Below are positions 10,626-22,390 of a DNA stretch of 64,000 nt, one piece after another. The DNA lies in the NCBI GenBank assembly GCA_018398815.1, contig CM031622.1, positions 17,637,058-17,701,057 on the forward strand, read 5' to 3'. Every line of letters starts with the position of its first letter. The first letter of the stretch is position 1. The DNA comes from Conus ventricosus. Its lineage: Eukaryota > Mollusca > Gastropoda > Neogastropoda > Conidae. The notes beneath the pieces were generated by a model. That model saw only the letters and a list, made by a program, of their open reading frames with translations. It did not search any database and was not told the DNA's origin. Position numbers and translations under genes: made by a program.

Positions 10626-11344
10626 CTGGCTGCAGTGGAAAATGATATGCCGTTGTCAACCGATCAACTAACCACTGCGCCATCGCGAGTCTTGGTTCTG
10701 TTTGTGTTTTTCGACATTTGCAGCCAAGGGAGTTCACTCCGATGGCGTGTACAAACCGTGTGGTGTTCACTATTTTCCACGTTTTCCCAAATAGCGTAAG
10801 TTTCAGTTCAAGGGGAAGACGTGTGTGTGTGTGTGAGAGAGAGGGGAGCTCAATTAAAACTGTTGCAGTGGCAAAATTCAACAGTACGTATCAGGAGGCG
10901 TAAAAGAAAAAAAAATAGAAGAGAGAAAGAGATCGTTTTTCCGAAGAGAGATACCGGAGACAGTTCTCAGTAGTGATGACAACCAATAAGTGCAGGACGA
11001 TCAATCATCGAATTCGTTAATAAGTGAAATCAAAAGTTGCGTTCACGACGATCACACTTTCACACTCGCCGACTCACATTACTTTGACCAAAGAATGAAA
11101 CGTAGTATGCCCACCACCACGCAACAAAGCAATAGGAAAAACAAAAAGAATCTATGAAAAGTCTTGACCAAGTTTGCAAGTGAGACTAAGAGCAGAGCTT
11201 CGGATTGTCGGTGCACCCACAATATTCTGGCTGGAATTGAAATTTGTACATGGCGTGTCACATATCAAGCTCATGCGCCATGATGCCACACACCTTTCGC
11301 CATATGTCATTGTAGGAATCGGTCCTTCTGGATCTGGATCTCGT
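10626..11344. other. Unassigned stretch with a tRNA-like box A on the minus strand
   Basis: The minus strand at about 10690-10665 reads GATGGCGCAGTGGTTAG, which fits the pol III box A consensus exactly. No convincing box B follows, so this may be the head of a tRNA-derived SINE rather than a tRNA. A short TG/GA microsatellite lies at about 10822-10850. The remainder to 11344 shows no gene. Confidence 0.35.
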
Positions 11345-11482
11345 CTTCTTCTTCTTCCTAAAATACTGGTTCACTCAAAAACGAGTAGGTCACCAGCGCG
11401 CATGTTAAAAAGTAAAACAAAATAACATAAAATAGTGCGGCTCAGTCTGTTGGCCCCTGGAGCAAATTTGGCAACAAGGGGC

Positions 11483-11582
11483 NNNNNNNNNNNNNNNNNN
11501 NNNNNNNNNNNNNNNNNNNNNNNNNNNNNNNNNNNNNNNNNNNNNNNNNNNNNNNNNNNNNNNNNNNNNNNNNNNNNNNNNN
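11483..11582. other. Assembly gap (100 N)
   Basis: Exactly 100 N, the conventional size for a gap of unknown length. Comparison with the sister LINE copy near 32645-32660 suggests that almost nothing is really missing. Confidence 0.97.
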
Positions 11583-11717
11583 CGCACTCGATATTCAAGA
11601 AGTGAAAAGCAATGGCCAGATTCAGGCCCAGGTAACCATAAAATATCTGGGGAAGTTAAAATAGAAAATCATCAATATGCAGATCACAAAACTGTCGTAT
11701 CAATTTGCTTTTTAAAT

Positions 11718-11778
11718 ACAGCCCTGATGTGGCCCTTTGCGGTCGGCTGGGCTATAAGCAACATTATCTTATCTTATC
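11718..11778 (+). mobile_element. 61-bp ultra-short retrotransposed insertion
   Basis: The insert (ACAGCCCTGATGTGGCCCTT to a TATCTT-repeat tail) is flanked by the 13-bp direct repeat TTGCTTTTTAAAT at 11705-11717 and 11779-11791. The sister LINE copy near 32515-32530 has a single uninterrupted version of this site. The insert's 3' end matches sequence just left of the second gap (about 27782-27813), so it is the extreme 3' end of a LINE or SINE family with a TATCTT tail. Confidence 0.8.
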
Positions 11779-12120
11779 TTGCTTTTTAAATGAGACTGCA
11801 TTTGTGGCAATCTTGATGGCACCTGGCAGTGAGTTCCACAGCCGTACACAGAACTAGGATAAAATGAATGTGAGTGGCTGTCAATATTTGATGCAGGTAT
11901 GGTATAACATTGACTGCCACTCCTGACCAGTGCTACTTTTATTCAATACTAGTTGTTCCATTGGAGTATCAGTTAGTTTAGCTCTGCCTTTGAAGAAGAT
12001 GTTAAGTTTGATAAAAGCTCTTCTCTCTTCTAAGGGTTTCCATTCTAATTTCCTCTTGTTCTTCCTAGTATTCCCCTTTTCTCTGGATCTGGCTGCATAC
12101 TAGCTTGATTATATTGCGAC

Positions 12121-13470
12121 GGAAAACGGGGACAGCACACAAAAAAAAGTTTTTCTTTTAAGGACTAGCTAGATGTGGAGCTGCCAGATCGCTACTGCTT
12201 TTCGCTTTGCATACAGGCATGCCTGTACATTACCGGCCCAGACCCTACAGAAGGTAGTGCCAAGCGCCCCCCCCCCCCCCCCAACACCCAACACCCCCCC
12301 CCCCCCCCAGATAACGATCTGTCTTACACAAAAAGTCAACATGGTATCCAAAGAAAAAGGTACTGTATAACTCAACTGCTAGAAGTTGAAGAGGAGTATA
12401 CATTCTCTGTCTCTCTATCTCTGTCTCTCTTTCTGTTGAGTGTGTGTGTGTGTGTGTGTGTGTGCATGTGTGCATGCTTGCATGCATGTGTGTATGTGAG
12501 AGAGAGTGCATGTATGCAAGCATGTGTTTCTGTGTATGTATGTGCATGCATGCATGCGTTTGTGTGTGTGTGTATGTGTGTTCCCAAGTAACAGTCTGTA
12601 TGGGACACTTCAATAGTTCAAAGGATAAAAAGTTATGGACTGGCCTTTGATCAAACTGACTCTCATTTCTTGAGTTTTTGGCAAAACGTTTTTTTTTTCA
12701 CATTCATAAAGTTTAATGAAGTAGCTATTTCTACCAGACATTGATATTACTATAATTAAAAAAAAAAAGTCTGTTGTTTGTCATGAACTTGTCACCCTCT
12801 TAATTTATTTTAAAAGTTGGATGAAGACTATGCAAACAGTCTAAGACTGATGGGAACTAGAACTAAGTTTAAGAAATTTTGCATAATAGGTCATTTGGTA
12901 ACGCAAAATAAATGTCATATATCTTATTTCCTTTGCCAGCTTTTTGGTCAAAATTTATTAGAAACTACCTGAATCATCTATTCTATATCATTTCTGAAAA
13001 ATACTATATATTAATTTGCTAAAATCAGAGCTGTTGTATGGTGGCATGACAGTGTAGAGCTCCCACTTTAATCAGGTCATGTGTGACAGTAAGCTAAATT
13101 TTAAATGTCCTAGTTTCATTGATCTGATTTTTGTCACTACTGAGGCAATTTACAGCTAGCATGGATTTTGCATGTTTTTCTTATGTTCTCTTTTTCAATC
13201 TTCAGTTGCATTGTTAAAGATGTTAACATTATTATGTCTAGAAGTTTGCCATTGAGTGTCCTGATGATTTTACAAGTGCTATCAAGTAGAAAATAAACAG
13301 TGTTTTTTACTAAGAGTTTTACCTGAAAAGTGATAAAACAACAACAGGACAACTCTGAAGAGACATATTGTAGTTTGTTTGGCCAAATAAATTACTGTTG
13401 AATAGTTTCCAACTTTTCTTTAATGTATCTCCTTGTCTTGTATTTTGTGTTATAATATGTCTTGTGCATC
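12121..13470. other. Region upstream of TSEN2 without recognised genes
   Basis: Contains poly(C) tracts at about 12267-12282 and 12294-12308, and a TG/CATG-rich microsatellite at 12438-12590 that makes artefactual frames. The rest is AT-rich. The TSEN2 promoter or a noncoding first exon may lie here, but I see no motif that decides it. Confidence 0.5.
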
Positions 13471-13531
13471 AAGAAGAATCATGATTTTTTTTGCCAGGGA
13501 AACCATCAGCAAAATCACATAGATCTGCATC

Positions 13532-13729
13532 ATGCCCAAGACCCGACCACTTCAGCAGCAGCGCAAGCGAAGAGTGCGAATCTCCAAAGAGGCTCCCTTT
13601 CCAGTCCCAATAGCAACCGTAACTGGGGAGACACCTAGTAACAGCAACTGGATTTATTACACAGCCATGCTGAGTAGCACTGGGGTCACAGTTCATCACT
13701 CCGGCGACATGGAGTTTCTTTACAGAATG
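13532..13729 (+). CDS. TSEN2: TSEN2 coding exon 1 (N-terminus)
   Basis: First coding exon of tRNA-splicing endonuclease subunit Sen2, one of the two catalytic subunits of the nuclear TSEN complex (Sen2, Sen34, Sen54, Sen15), which cuts the 5' exon-intron junction of intron-containing pre-tRNAs. The 66 codons start MPKTRPLQQQRKRRVRISKE and include PFPVPI and MEFLYRM. They align in order with the vertebrate N-terminus (KRKRRV, PLPIPF, EDIEQLY). The exon ends ACAGAATG before the donor GTTAGT, in phase 0. The start is the ATG at 13532, which gives a family-like N-terminus; I see no strong upstream alternative in frame. The assignment rests on this exon together with the clearer 22.9 and 24.8 kb exons. 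Confidence 0.75.
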
Positions 13730-14212
13730 GTTAGTTGTAAGCTCTCGTTGCTTTTTTTTTTTTTTCCCCCGTCTTAAATGGATGGGTTTGCAGATACAGC
13801 ATTTTTTTTTTAAAGATAACATAACAGTTGCAACTTTTTCCAAAAAAGAACTTATAGTTATTAGTTTTGATCTATCTTCAAGCTCATTTTTCATTGTTTC
13901 CAATTCCATGTTCCATTGTTGTTCAGGAGCAGCACTCCCACACCTTTCATGTTACAATTTCCATCACTTCATTCATAACCAGACTTATCTTGGCAGAGTC
14001 CCAGAGCCAGCAATCCATAGTAAGAACAGCTATCAACAGCAGATCATCATGTGGCAGCTCACCAGAGGAGACATTGCAGTGCTGCTTCAAGGTCAATTCA
14101 GGGATGCTGGCTGAGTTCATTTTGATTTAAGGGTGTCACCTACTATGCCCCCTACTTAGTAGAAAAATTGCTTAGTTGTCAGTTGAGATTTTGTTAATAT
14201 TTCCCTTCAGTT
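13730..14212. other. TSEN2 intron 1, left part
   Basis: T-rich intronic DNA after the donor. Short plus-strand frames at 13782-14130 lack splice signals and homology that I can recognise. Confidence 0.5.
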
Positions 14213-15745
14213 TGAATACCCCCCTCCAGTGGTGAATGTCCCCCTCCAGTGGTGAATGTCCCCACTCCAGTGGTTAATGTCCCCCTCCAGTGGTGAATAC
14301 CCCCCTCCAGTGGTAAATGTCCCACCTTTAGTGGTGAATGTCCCCCTCCGGTGGTGAATGTTCCCCCCTCTGGTGGTGAATGTCCCCCTCCAGTGGTGAA
14401 TGACCCCACTCCAGTGGTGAATGTCCCCCTCCAGTGGTGAATATCCACCCTCCAGTGGTGAATGTCCCCCTCCGGTGGTGAATGTCCCCACTCTAGTGGT
14501 GAATGTCCCCCTCCGATGGTGAATGTCCCCCTCCAGTGGTGAATGTCCACCCTCCAGTGGTGAATGTCCCCCTCCAGTGGTGAATGTCCCCCTCCAGTGG
14601 TTAATGTCCCCCCCCCCCCCCCCCCCCCCAGTGGTTAATGTCCCCCTCCAGTGGTGAATATCCCCCCTCCAATGGTGAATGTCCCCCTCCAGTGGTGAAT
14701 GTCCCCCTCCAGTGGTGAATGTCCCCCTCCAGTGGTGAATGTCCCCCTCCGGTGGTGAATGTCCCCCCTCCAGTGGTGAATGTCCCCCTCCAGTAGTGAA
14801 TGTCCCCACTCCAGTGGTGAATGTCCCCCTCCAGTGGTGAATGTCCTCCCCCCCCCCCCCCCCCCCCCCCCCCCAGTAGTGAATGTCCCCCTCCAGTGGT
14901 GAATGTCCCCTCCAGTGGTGACTGTCCTCACTCCAGTGGTGAATGTCCCCCCTCCAGTGGTGAATGTCGCCCCCCTCCAGTAGTGAATGTCCCCCTCCAG
15001 TGGTGAATGTCCCCACTCTAGTGGTTAATGCCCCCCTCCCCCTTCAGTGGTGAATGTCCTCCCTCCCCCTGCCAGTGGTGAATGCCCCCCTCCAGACGTG
15101 AATATCCCCACTCTAATGATGAATGTTCCCCTCCAGTGGTGAATGTCCCCCCCCCCCCCCATCCAGTGGTGAATGTGCCCCTCCAGAGGTGAATGTCCCA
15201 CTCTAGTGGTGAATGTTCCCCTCCAGTGGTGAATGTCCCCACTCTAGTGGTGAATGTCCCCCCCCCTGCAATGGTGAATGTCCCCCCTGCAGTGGTGAAT
15301 GTCCCCCCTCAAGTGGTGAATGTCCCCTCTCCAGAGGTGAATGTCCCCACTCCAGTGGTGAATGTTCCCCATGCAGTGGTGAATGTCCCCCCTCCAGAGA
15401 TGAATGTCCCCCCCCCCAGTGGTGAATGACCCCCCCCCCCCCCCCCTCCAGATGTGAATGTCCCCACTCTAGTGGTGAATGACCCCCCCCCCCTCCAGAG
15501 GTGAATGTCCCCACTCTAGTGGTGAATGCCCCCCCCCCCCCCCCTCCAGAGGTGAATGTCCCCACTCTAGTGGTAAATGCCCCCCCCCCACCTCCAGTGG
15601 TGAATGCCCCCCCCCCCCCCTCCAGTAGTGAATGTCCCCCATCCAGTGGTGAATGTCCCCCCTCCAGAGGTGGATGTCCCCCTCCAGTGGTGAATGTCCC
15701 CCTCCACTGGTGAATGTTTCCCCCCCAGTTATGAGTGTTTCCCTC
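14213..15745. repeat. About 20-bp C-rich minisatellite in TSEN2 intron 1
   Basis: Roughly 1.5 kb of imperfect tandem copies of CCCTCCAGTGGTGAATGTCC, with variants in the C run and occasional GAG or TAG substitutions. Some units carry C runs of 15 to about 30 bases (about 14611-14629, 14847-14874, 15429-15446). The minus strand is therefore rich in spaced G runs. Long repetitive frames such as those at 14207-15016 (minus) are by-products of the repeat and not genes. Confidence 0.97.
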
Positions 15746-16064
15746 CAGTAGTCTATGACCCATTCCAGAACGAGATCCTAAAACCTATTGTTATCAAATT
15801 TGAAAGAAAACAGATCTAATGTGTTTGAACAGTGTTTATTGGTTTCATGGAGGTTGCTTGCACTGTGATCAGATTTTGAACACTTGCTTCGACACAGAGT
15901 GGAGTATAGAGTAGATACCTTCAGTGACAGACCATAGCATTCTTTCCCTTTTCTTTCCTTCTTACCTTGTTTTGTGTTTCATTTTGGTGTGTCTGTCTCC
16001 CTTTCTCTCTAGGAAAAGTCAGTGTTGCACTGTGGTACAGATCTCATGACCAGTGTGTTGGCAG
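15746..16064. other. TSEN2 intron 1, right part
   Basis: Intronic DNA leading to the acceptor TTGGCAG at 16058-16064. A stronger-looking pyrimidine-rich acceptor (TTTCTCTCTAG) ends at about 16012 but would put the conserved FFGKG motif out of frame with exon 1. Confidence 0.5.
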
Positions 16065-16205
16065 GGATTCTTTGGCAAGGGGAGCATGTCGCGGGACAGC
16101 CACAGTGGGACGACTGTCGGCGTGTGGCTGCGCTTCCTTCAGGGTCACCTTATACAGCAGGGGCTGGCAGGGGCTGCTGCATGCCACCGTCACCAGTAGA
16201 AGAAG
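16065..16205 (+). CDS. TSEN2: TSEN2 coding exon 2, frame-disrupted
   Basis: The exon opens in phase 0 with GFFGKGSMSR, matching the conserved YFGKG-LSR segment of Sen2 N-terminal domains. Its last codons, in another frame, read ATVTSRR and join in phase 2 across the intron to the next exon to give TSRRRYMTHWKW, which resembles the family's ITSKRYQHSVEW. Between these anchors the frame must change by the equivalent of two missing bases (or one extra). The middle frame reading SRGQPQWDDCRRVAAL is a plausible bridge, which would mean two separate one-base losses, the first near the GGG at about 16094. As assembled, the opening frame reaches a stop at about 16197. The donor is GTGGGT. I favour assembly error over a true lesion because other exons show the same pattern. 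Confidence 0.6.
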
Positions 16206-19200
16206 GTGGGTGTTCTGATCCCTACCACTGATGAGAGAGAGAGAGGAGAGAGGGACACAAAAGAAAAAAAACAGAGGAGAGAGAGGGATGGATGGAGAGA
16301 CAGACAGATTGAGAGATAAGAGACAGACAGACAGAAACAGACCTGGTGGTGGTGGTGGTGTGCATGACTATGACAAATACATCTGTCACTGTATTTCATT
16401 TTTAAATAAAAGACTAAAATGTTGTGGTTATAATTGTCAAACTACATCTTCATATTCAGACGGGTTTGGTTGGCAAAGATTCTTCATTATCAATATAGGA
16501 ATATATATCATGGTGATAATGATGTTTGCATGAAATAATGTATTGATAACAATGCAATACAGAGAGGTTTTGCATCATAAAGTTAGGTAATAAACCAGCA
16601 GCCAAATCGCCTTTTGTGCGTTAAATAATGCAAGTAACACTGAGAGAGGTGAGCAGATTGGGTTCTCTTGAGCTGGGTTCTTCTGAAGTAGGCTGGCTTA
16701 CTACCATGCACACAGGCAAAGCACTTTGGTACCAATTATTTACCTGCCAAAAAGAAACTTAAAAGGACAGACATTCACAAATTTTGCAGGTGTCAGTTTC
16801 GAAGTCTGATTACATCTTGAGGTCTGAGAGACAAAGTTATAGAACGACAAAGAAAAAATTCTGTTCAGAGGTGAATGAAAACGACATTCCAGAGTATTTG
16901 CAGTGTTATATTCTTTTTTTGTCACATGTCCATCATCATTCTTCATTATGGATTTTACATTTTGAGTAAGTTCCAGAATGAATTGTTAGAGTGTTAGCCG
17001 CCTGAATGTTCAGTGGATGGGGAATGGAACAAGTGGGAGGACTGGTGCGATGGACGGATTTATAGAGAGGGATGTAATGGGGAGGAGAGAGACTTGACAA
17101 GCAAAAGGTGTGGAGGAGAGCCACCAGGACCAATGGCACCGGAGCAGATGAAAGACAGTTCTAGTCACTGATTGTGCTTGGAGAGAAAACCTTCCTGGAC
17201 CTGTGTGTAGGAAAGAGATGGATTAGCTGGTGGAATTGGCAGGTTGTTCTTGCAGATGTTGAAAGGAGTGTTATGGTATCTTGTCCATGGCAATGTTCCA
17301 AGGTTGCCAGTCTTGTAGAGTGTTTGTGGTCAGTTTATAAACTCCAGTGTAGCCATATAACATATCTACTACATGTCTAATTGTGTGATTCTCTGGCCTA
17401 GGGGTGACAGTGCTGTATGTATCAGTTTGGCTGATGTGTTTGGCAATGAAGGGAGCAAGTCCCAGTCATAGACTTCTGACATTTTGCTCACGTTTTAATG
17501 ATGAGATATCTCTGAAGGTATGGGAAGTACAATTCAACATATTCGCTCTTTGAAGCAACATGAATTATCAGACATCATTGCATGCTGAGTAATGTGTCAT
17601 GGTTTACTAATATTTTCCTCAGTATGCAGTGATCTCAGGCGCTCCATTGATACAGCTGTTTTTGTCCTGAAATATCTTGAAATTTGATCAATTAAATAAA
17701 CTTATATGCAGGAAATCTAGCTAATTTTACTTGTATTCACTAGTCAGTTAGTGCACCTGCATATAGTTTATTTTTTGCTATGCAAAACCATTAAGCATCG
17801 GAAGACTGTTCTTTTTTTATGAAAGTGTGTGGAATTTTTTATATTGATTAATTACAGGTATTCAGTGAAGATCATGCAGATTTTCTGTTACTGTATCTGA
17901 TGTTTAATAGTTTTAAGAATATTTTGATGTTAGGTTGGTTCACATTTGTAATGATTGCTGAGTCTTAATCAAGACTTTTTTCTTTTACTGAAATGATATG
18001 ACTGATTGCATCATCGGCTGTATCATTTTTATTGTTTGCTTTGCATTTCCAAATGATAAACATAGCAATGAACTTAAGTCGCATAAAATTTTCACACTTA
18101 AGAAAACAAACACATTCCAGTATTGATTAAGTCTAGGTCTGATTTTATCTTCCTTTTCTTCTTCTTTTTGTTGTTTTTGATCCATTGGGCCATTGGGTTG
18201 ATGCGCTGGTGTCTGGTTTCCATTACAAGTCTGCTGTTTTAGTTTGACATGCTTTTCTTCTGTGCCTTTTGGTTAACGTTGCTGGTTTCCGAATTTACTA
18301 TCATGATCGGTATTGTTATCCTATAAATTTCATCCTGTCAGTGGATGTGTGTTGCTGAGAGCTTTGTTGCTCAAATTTCATGATCAACACTGAGTGTGGT
18401 ATGGGCTCAGTTAGAAAGACTGATACCACTCTATTGAGTGTCTTGCATTTAATGGGTGCATCCTTGAGAGCGTTGGTCAAATTTTCTGACCAGCTCTGCG
18501 GGTATCTGTATCTCTCAGGCCTGGTTTACACTTGGATACTTTGAAAAGAAGCATAGAGTGCAGCTGTCTTATATACTCGTATGCCTGAACATAACTCCAC
18601 AGTAACATATTGATCAGCTGATCCTATTGATCATCATGTTTAGAAACAGTTTCAAATTATGTGTCTCTTCTTGTCCTGCTTTTTTCAGTCCATTTTCCTC
18701 TCCTTGGCGTTAAAGACGTTGGTGTCAGCAGATTCATGGGGTCTGTGGTTCTCTCTGTAAAGGGTCACTCATGCATGCGGGTTCTGCATCTAAGCAGTTA
18801 TTCTCATCAATTAGGGAGATGGTAGGTGGAGTCCTGCCTATGAAAACCAAAGTGTCTGGCAGCAGATGAGTGTCTCATCCAGTGAGTAGCCTCTTGATGG
18901 CCTGATATTGATGGCTTCCTGTAACTGCTGGTACTGAGGCTGCAACAGTGTCAGCCTGAGTGTGGCTGTGTAGGACACATTGGAATTTTCAGTGTGGGAG
19001 TAATGACTGTGACAGGACATAGAAGATGATACCTAAAAAATAAAGAATCAAATGAAGTGTTTTATCTGCATTTCAGTTACTGTTATCTCAGGCAGAGAAA
19101 GTCACTGTCAGTGTCACCGTCATGTTTGTGGTTGACATTAGTGGTGTCATCCTGAAACAGTCACTTCAGGGTAAACTGTGTGTGTTGTTACATCGGTGAT

Positions 19201-19682
19201 ATCATCTTGTAACAGTAACTTCAGGGTATACTTTGATACTATCAACTATGTGTGTTTTGACGTCAGTGGTGTCATCTTGTAACAGTAACTTAAGGGTATG
19301 CATTGATACTATCTGTGTTCATGCCACAGTGTACTTCTGTTGCTTTCCTCAGGTCAAATTGATGTCCAAGTTTATCTTGAATTTGCCAGTATCATCTATG
19401 TTGAGAGTACTACCACTTCTGAGTACTCTTCCCTTGACGTCATCATGTTAAAATATCATCAGGGTTAACTCATTTTAGTTGGTTGATGTCAGAATATACC
19501 TCCATAGCTGTCATCTCATTAACATGAAATGGGATTTCACTTATCTGCAAAGTTAATGTAGTATACATCCATTCCTGTTATGTTATTTTTTGAAATACTG
19601 AAATGATTAGGCTTCAACTGTGCTCTGCTGCACACACAAAGTAGAAGTTTATTTGCCCCAGTTGCCACGACCTTCATTTCAG
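16206..19682. other. TSEN2 intron 2
   Basis: About 3.5 kb. Includes GA-rich simple sequence at 16229-16350, an imperfect repeat of about 70-80 bp at 19130-19310 (two to three copies of a unit with GTAACAGTAACTTCAGGG), and otherwise AT-rich DNA. A weakly similar dispersed repeat may connect 18870-19020 with 40215-40340. I recognise no exon or RNA gene. Confidence 0.5.
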
Positions 19683-20882
19683 GTACATGACACATTGGAA
19701 GTGGCACCTGCAGTCTGCTGGAGACAGCGCCACGCTGACCAAAGCAGAACAAGATCAGCAAGTGAGACTGGAAGACCCAGCGCCACAGTCAGACCAGCAC
19801 AGCAGCATGGAACATGGTCACACAGTGGACACAGAGAACACTGAACATGAGACAGGGAAAAGCTCCAGCAAAATGGACCTGGAGGAAAACAGCCTTGAAA
19901 ACCTGAATGATAAGGTAGAGGTGAAGCATGGCTCTGATACAGACTGGTGTGAGGAGGATGGGGATGCAGAGTTTTGGGGAACAGCTGATGACGGTGACAC
20001 ATCCGTTACCAAGGCACCTGGGGATGACGCCCTGGCCTCATGGGATTGTGCCGAAGGCGATGCAGAGTTCTGGATGACAGAAGACACAAATGTTATATCC
20101 CCATGGTCTGGCTGCAGTCACAAGGATTTCTCTGACTGTGGTCAGCGTTGTGGTAATGTGATGGTCAGCACAGTATCAGAGCCTGTGTCCAAGTCACCAG
20201 TTAGACTGGAGGATCAGCAGAACCATCCATCACACACAGATCATCAGTCTGAACAAACTGCTGGTCCGCTCCTTGCAGACTCCACCACAAAATCTGTTGT
20301 CTCAAAGAACACTGCAGGCATTCAACAGTTACAACCTGAACATGATAGTTTGAACTGCAAGGTACGTGAACACTTTACATCCAAACAGCTTGGTGATTCT
20401 GCTCCCAAATCTTCTTGGCTGGATCTTCTCCCTCTGGCATAGAAAACGCAGGAACAAGCCAAAGTGTGGTGGATGTGGAAAACAGCCCTCTGCCTTCAAA
20501 GGAATCATCTCTTCAGTGTGGCACAACCAAGGACACAGCATGTGAATCATTTGCTGGAAAACCTTCAGAAGATGGTACTGCTGCCGAACTGAACCCTACA
20601 TGCCCTAATGATGCTATAATTGACAAAGCATGTGAGGGTTTGCCCAGGGTTCGGAGTGAGTGTGAAAGAACTCCAGTTGTGGAGTGGAGTGAGTTTTGTC
20701 AAGACAGTGGTGACATCCCTGCCCTAGATCTAGATGGCCAGCTGCTGCTGGTCATTCCTGACAGTGATGAAGAGGAGAGGACAGTCAGTGGCCAGATTTG
20801 CAGGACTAAGACCAAGTGGAAGCCAGTGGTGAAACCCGAGCCTTTCCTAGTCAAGGAGCATCTTCACTTGAGCAGTGAGGAG
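19683..20882 (+). CDS. TSEN2: TSEN2 large central exon (acidic linker), frame-disrupted
   Basis: The acceptor ACCTTCATTTCAG precedes the exon. The first frame (19684 to 20442) begins YMTHWKWHLQSAG and continues through an acidic, Ser/Thr-rich linker with two similar motifs, EDGDAEFWGTADDGD and AEGDAEFWMTEDTN. The second frame (from about 20397) continues with GTSQSVVDVENS and ends LVIPDSDEEERTVSGQ and FLVKEHLHLSSEE before the donor GTTGGT. The low-complexity linker is typical of animal Sen2, whose conserved parts are the two ends. The frame changes by the equivalent of one missing base between 20397 and 20442. A GTACGT at 20362 and CATAG at 20441 could bound an 81-bp intron, but 81 is a multiple of three and would not repair the frame. 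A (TG)n tract follows within 25 bases of the exon. Confidence 0.65.
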
Positions 20883-20898
20883 GTTGGTGTGAGTATGT

Positions 20899-21057
<159 letters not shown>

Positions 21058-21286
21058 CAAGTCAAGTCAAGTCAAGTCAAAATTATCTTTATTGAGGGTT
21101 AAAGAATAAGCTTTCCAGCTTGTTTACATCCTGCCCTCATAAACGAGAAAGAAACTAATACAACATATAACCACAAGCTCAAAAAACATTTTTAAAAGCA
21201 CACAATTTCTATCATGCAAATGCATAACCCTTATATCGAATATGAAACAATAATGAAACTATTGTTGGGAACATCAAGTACAAGCA

Positions 21287-21290
<4 letters not shown>
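21058..21290 (-). repeat. LINE or SINE 3' end with (TTGAC)n tail
   Basis: On the minus strand the segment ends AACCCTCAATAAAGATAATT followed by TTGACTTGACTTGACTTGAC. An AATAAA-type signal before a pentamer tail is the usual look of a retroposon 3' end. Upstream (21100-21290) I see no coding sequence, so only the noncoding end is present. Confidence 0.5.
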
Positions 21291-21322
<32 letters not shown>

Positions 21323-22390
21323 TGCTGGTGCATATGTGTTTGTGTATGCATGTAAGTCAGCTTTAAGTGTGGGTAAGTATGTCTGTGTGCATGTGCATAG
21401 TTCTTTTCAATAATTTTTATCAACTCTTGCATGGCAGTTATCATGGCATCTTTTTTTTTTGCCCAGTTGTATGGCCAGTTGTTTTGTTTTTTTGCCCACT
21501 GATCACATTTAGCTTTTCTTAAACAGGGAGTATGAAGATGTCACATCCATGATAAAAAGAATTGTTAGTTGTTCAGAGAATAAAGCAGTGATTTTTTTTT
21601 TCAGCTGTAGTCTGTGAAAGATAGACATACCTGAAAAATTAAAAGGCCTCATTCAAATCCGACTTGATGGGAAGAAAATTCTGTCATGCTTTTTTTCTGT
21701 CAAAGATTAATGTGAATCTGATTAAAAACATTCTAAATATTTTATAAATGCTAAATCAACACTGAGTTGGTATGTACTTTAACTAATTTTACTGTCATTA
21801 TTTGACAGTTAGAAATAATCTGTCAAAGGGAAGTTATCAAATCAGTTTTGATAAAAAAGGGTCTCCAAACACCATGATTATCAAGAGATGTATATCACTA
21901 TAGGATATGTTTTATTTGTGGTTTGTGCACCTAAACTTTTCGTGAATTTTGTACACCAGTTTACAAAAACTGCACTCAATGTTTCTGATTGCCCCAAAGT
22001 ACATGAAAAAAAGTGTTCATGGCCAGTTTATTCATTTATTTATTTATTTTCATTTTTGTTACAGAGTCTTGCCTGCTTTATACTACAAGATGAAATGGAA
22101 AAGAATGTGTCCTTGGATTTTCAAAACTGTCCTGCACTAGCAGTTAAATATTCTAATTTGTTAAAATGATGTAATTCCCTTCTGGAAAAAGCCTTTCCGT
22201 AAAAAAATGGCACGATCTTGAGCAAGGAACTTCTCTCAAAATAATGCTCTGGACAGTCGTTGATAAGACATTCTTCAAGAACAAATTTTGGTGCTTATGT
22301 ATCATTTTGTATACATGTTAATTTCAGTTTATGTCTATAAAATACTACTGTTACATGACCTTTGAGCTTTGAAATGAAGACATATGTATG
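21291..22390. other. TSEN2 intron 3, left part
   Basis: Contains a (TG)n run at 21291-21321 and AT-rich DNA. The open frame at 21888-22169 has no splice signals or homology that I can identify. Confidence 0.5.

Larger units (their letters stand above)
11345..12120 (-). mobile_element. LINE 3' fragment (copy 1 of the family at 30.9-32.8 kb)
   Basis: The minus strand from about 12120 to 11345 matches the plus strand at about 32200-32788: end of the RT ORF, the segment around GTGCGACTCAGTCTGTTGGC, an (A/T)-rich pentamer run, and a shared distal part with ACGAGTAGGTCACCAGCGCG. The coding end (minus equivalent of WNSLPGGIKIATNAF) falls near 11810-11860. It is interrupted by a 100-N gap and by a 61-bp insertion with target-site duplications. 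Confidence 0.75.

Noticed and set aside
10665..10690. tRNA gene on the minus strand
   Set aside because: Box A fits but no box B or cloverleaf follows; at most a tRNA-derived SINE head.
14207..15763. Long minus-strand frames rich in Gly/His/Thr (up to 269 codons)
   Set aside because: They are translations of the 20-bp minisatellite, occur in several frames and strands, and have no start or splice context.
20362..20442. 81-bp intron within the TSEN2 linker exon (GTACGT...CATAG)
   Set aside because: Its length is a multiple of three, so removing it does not reconcile the two reading frames; a missing base is needed anyway.
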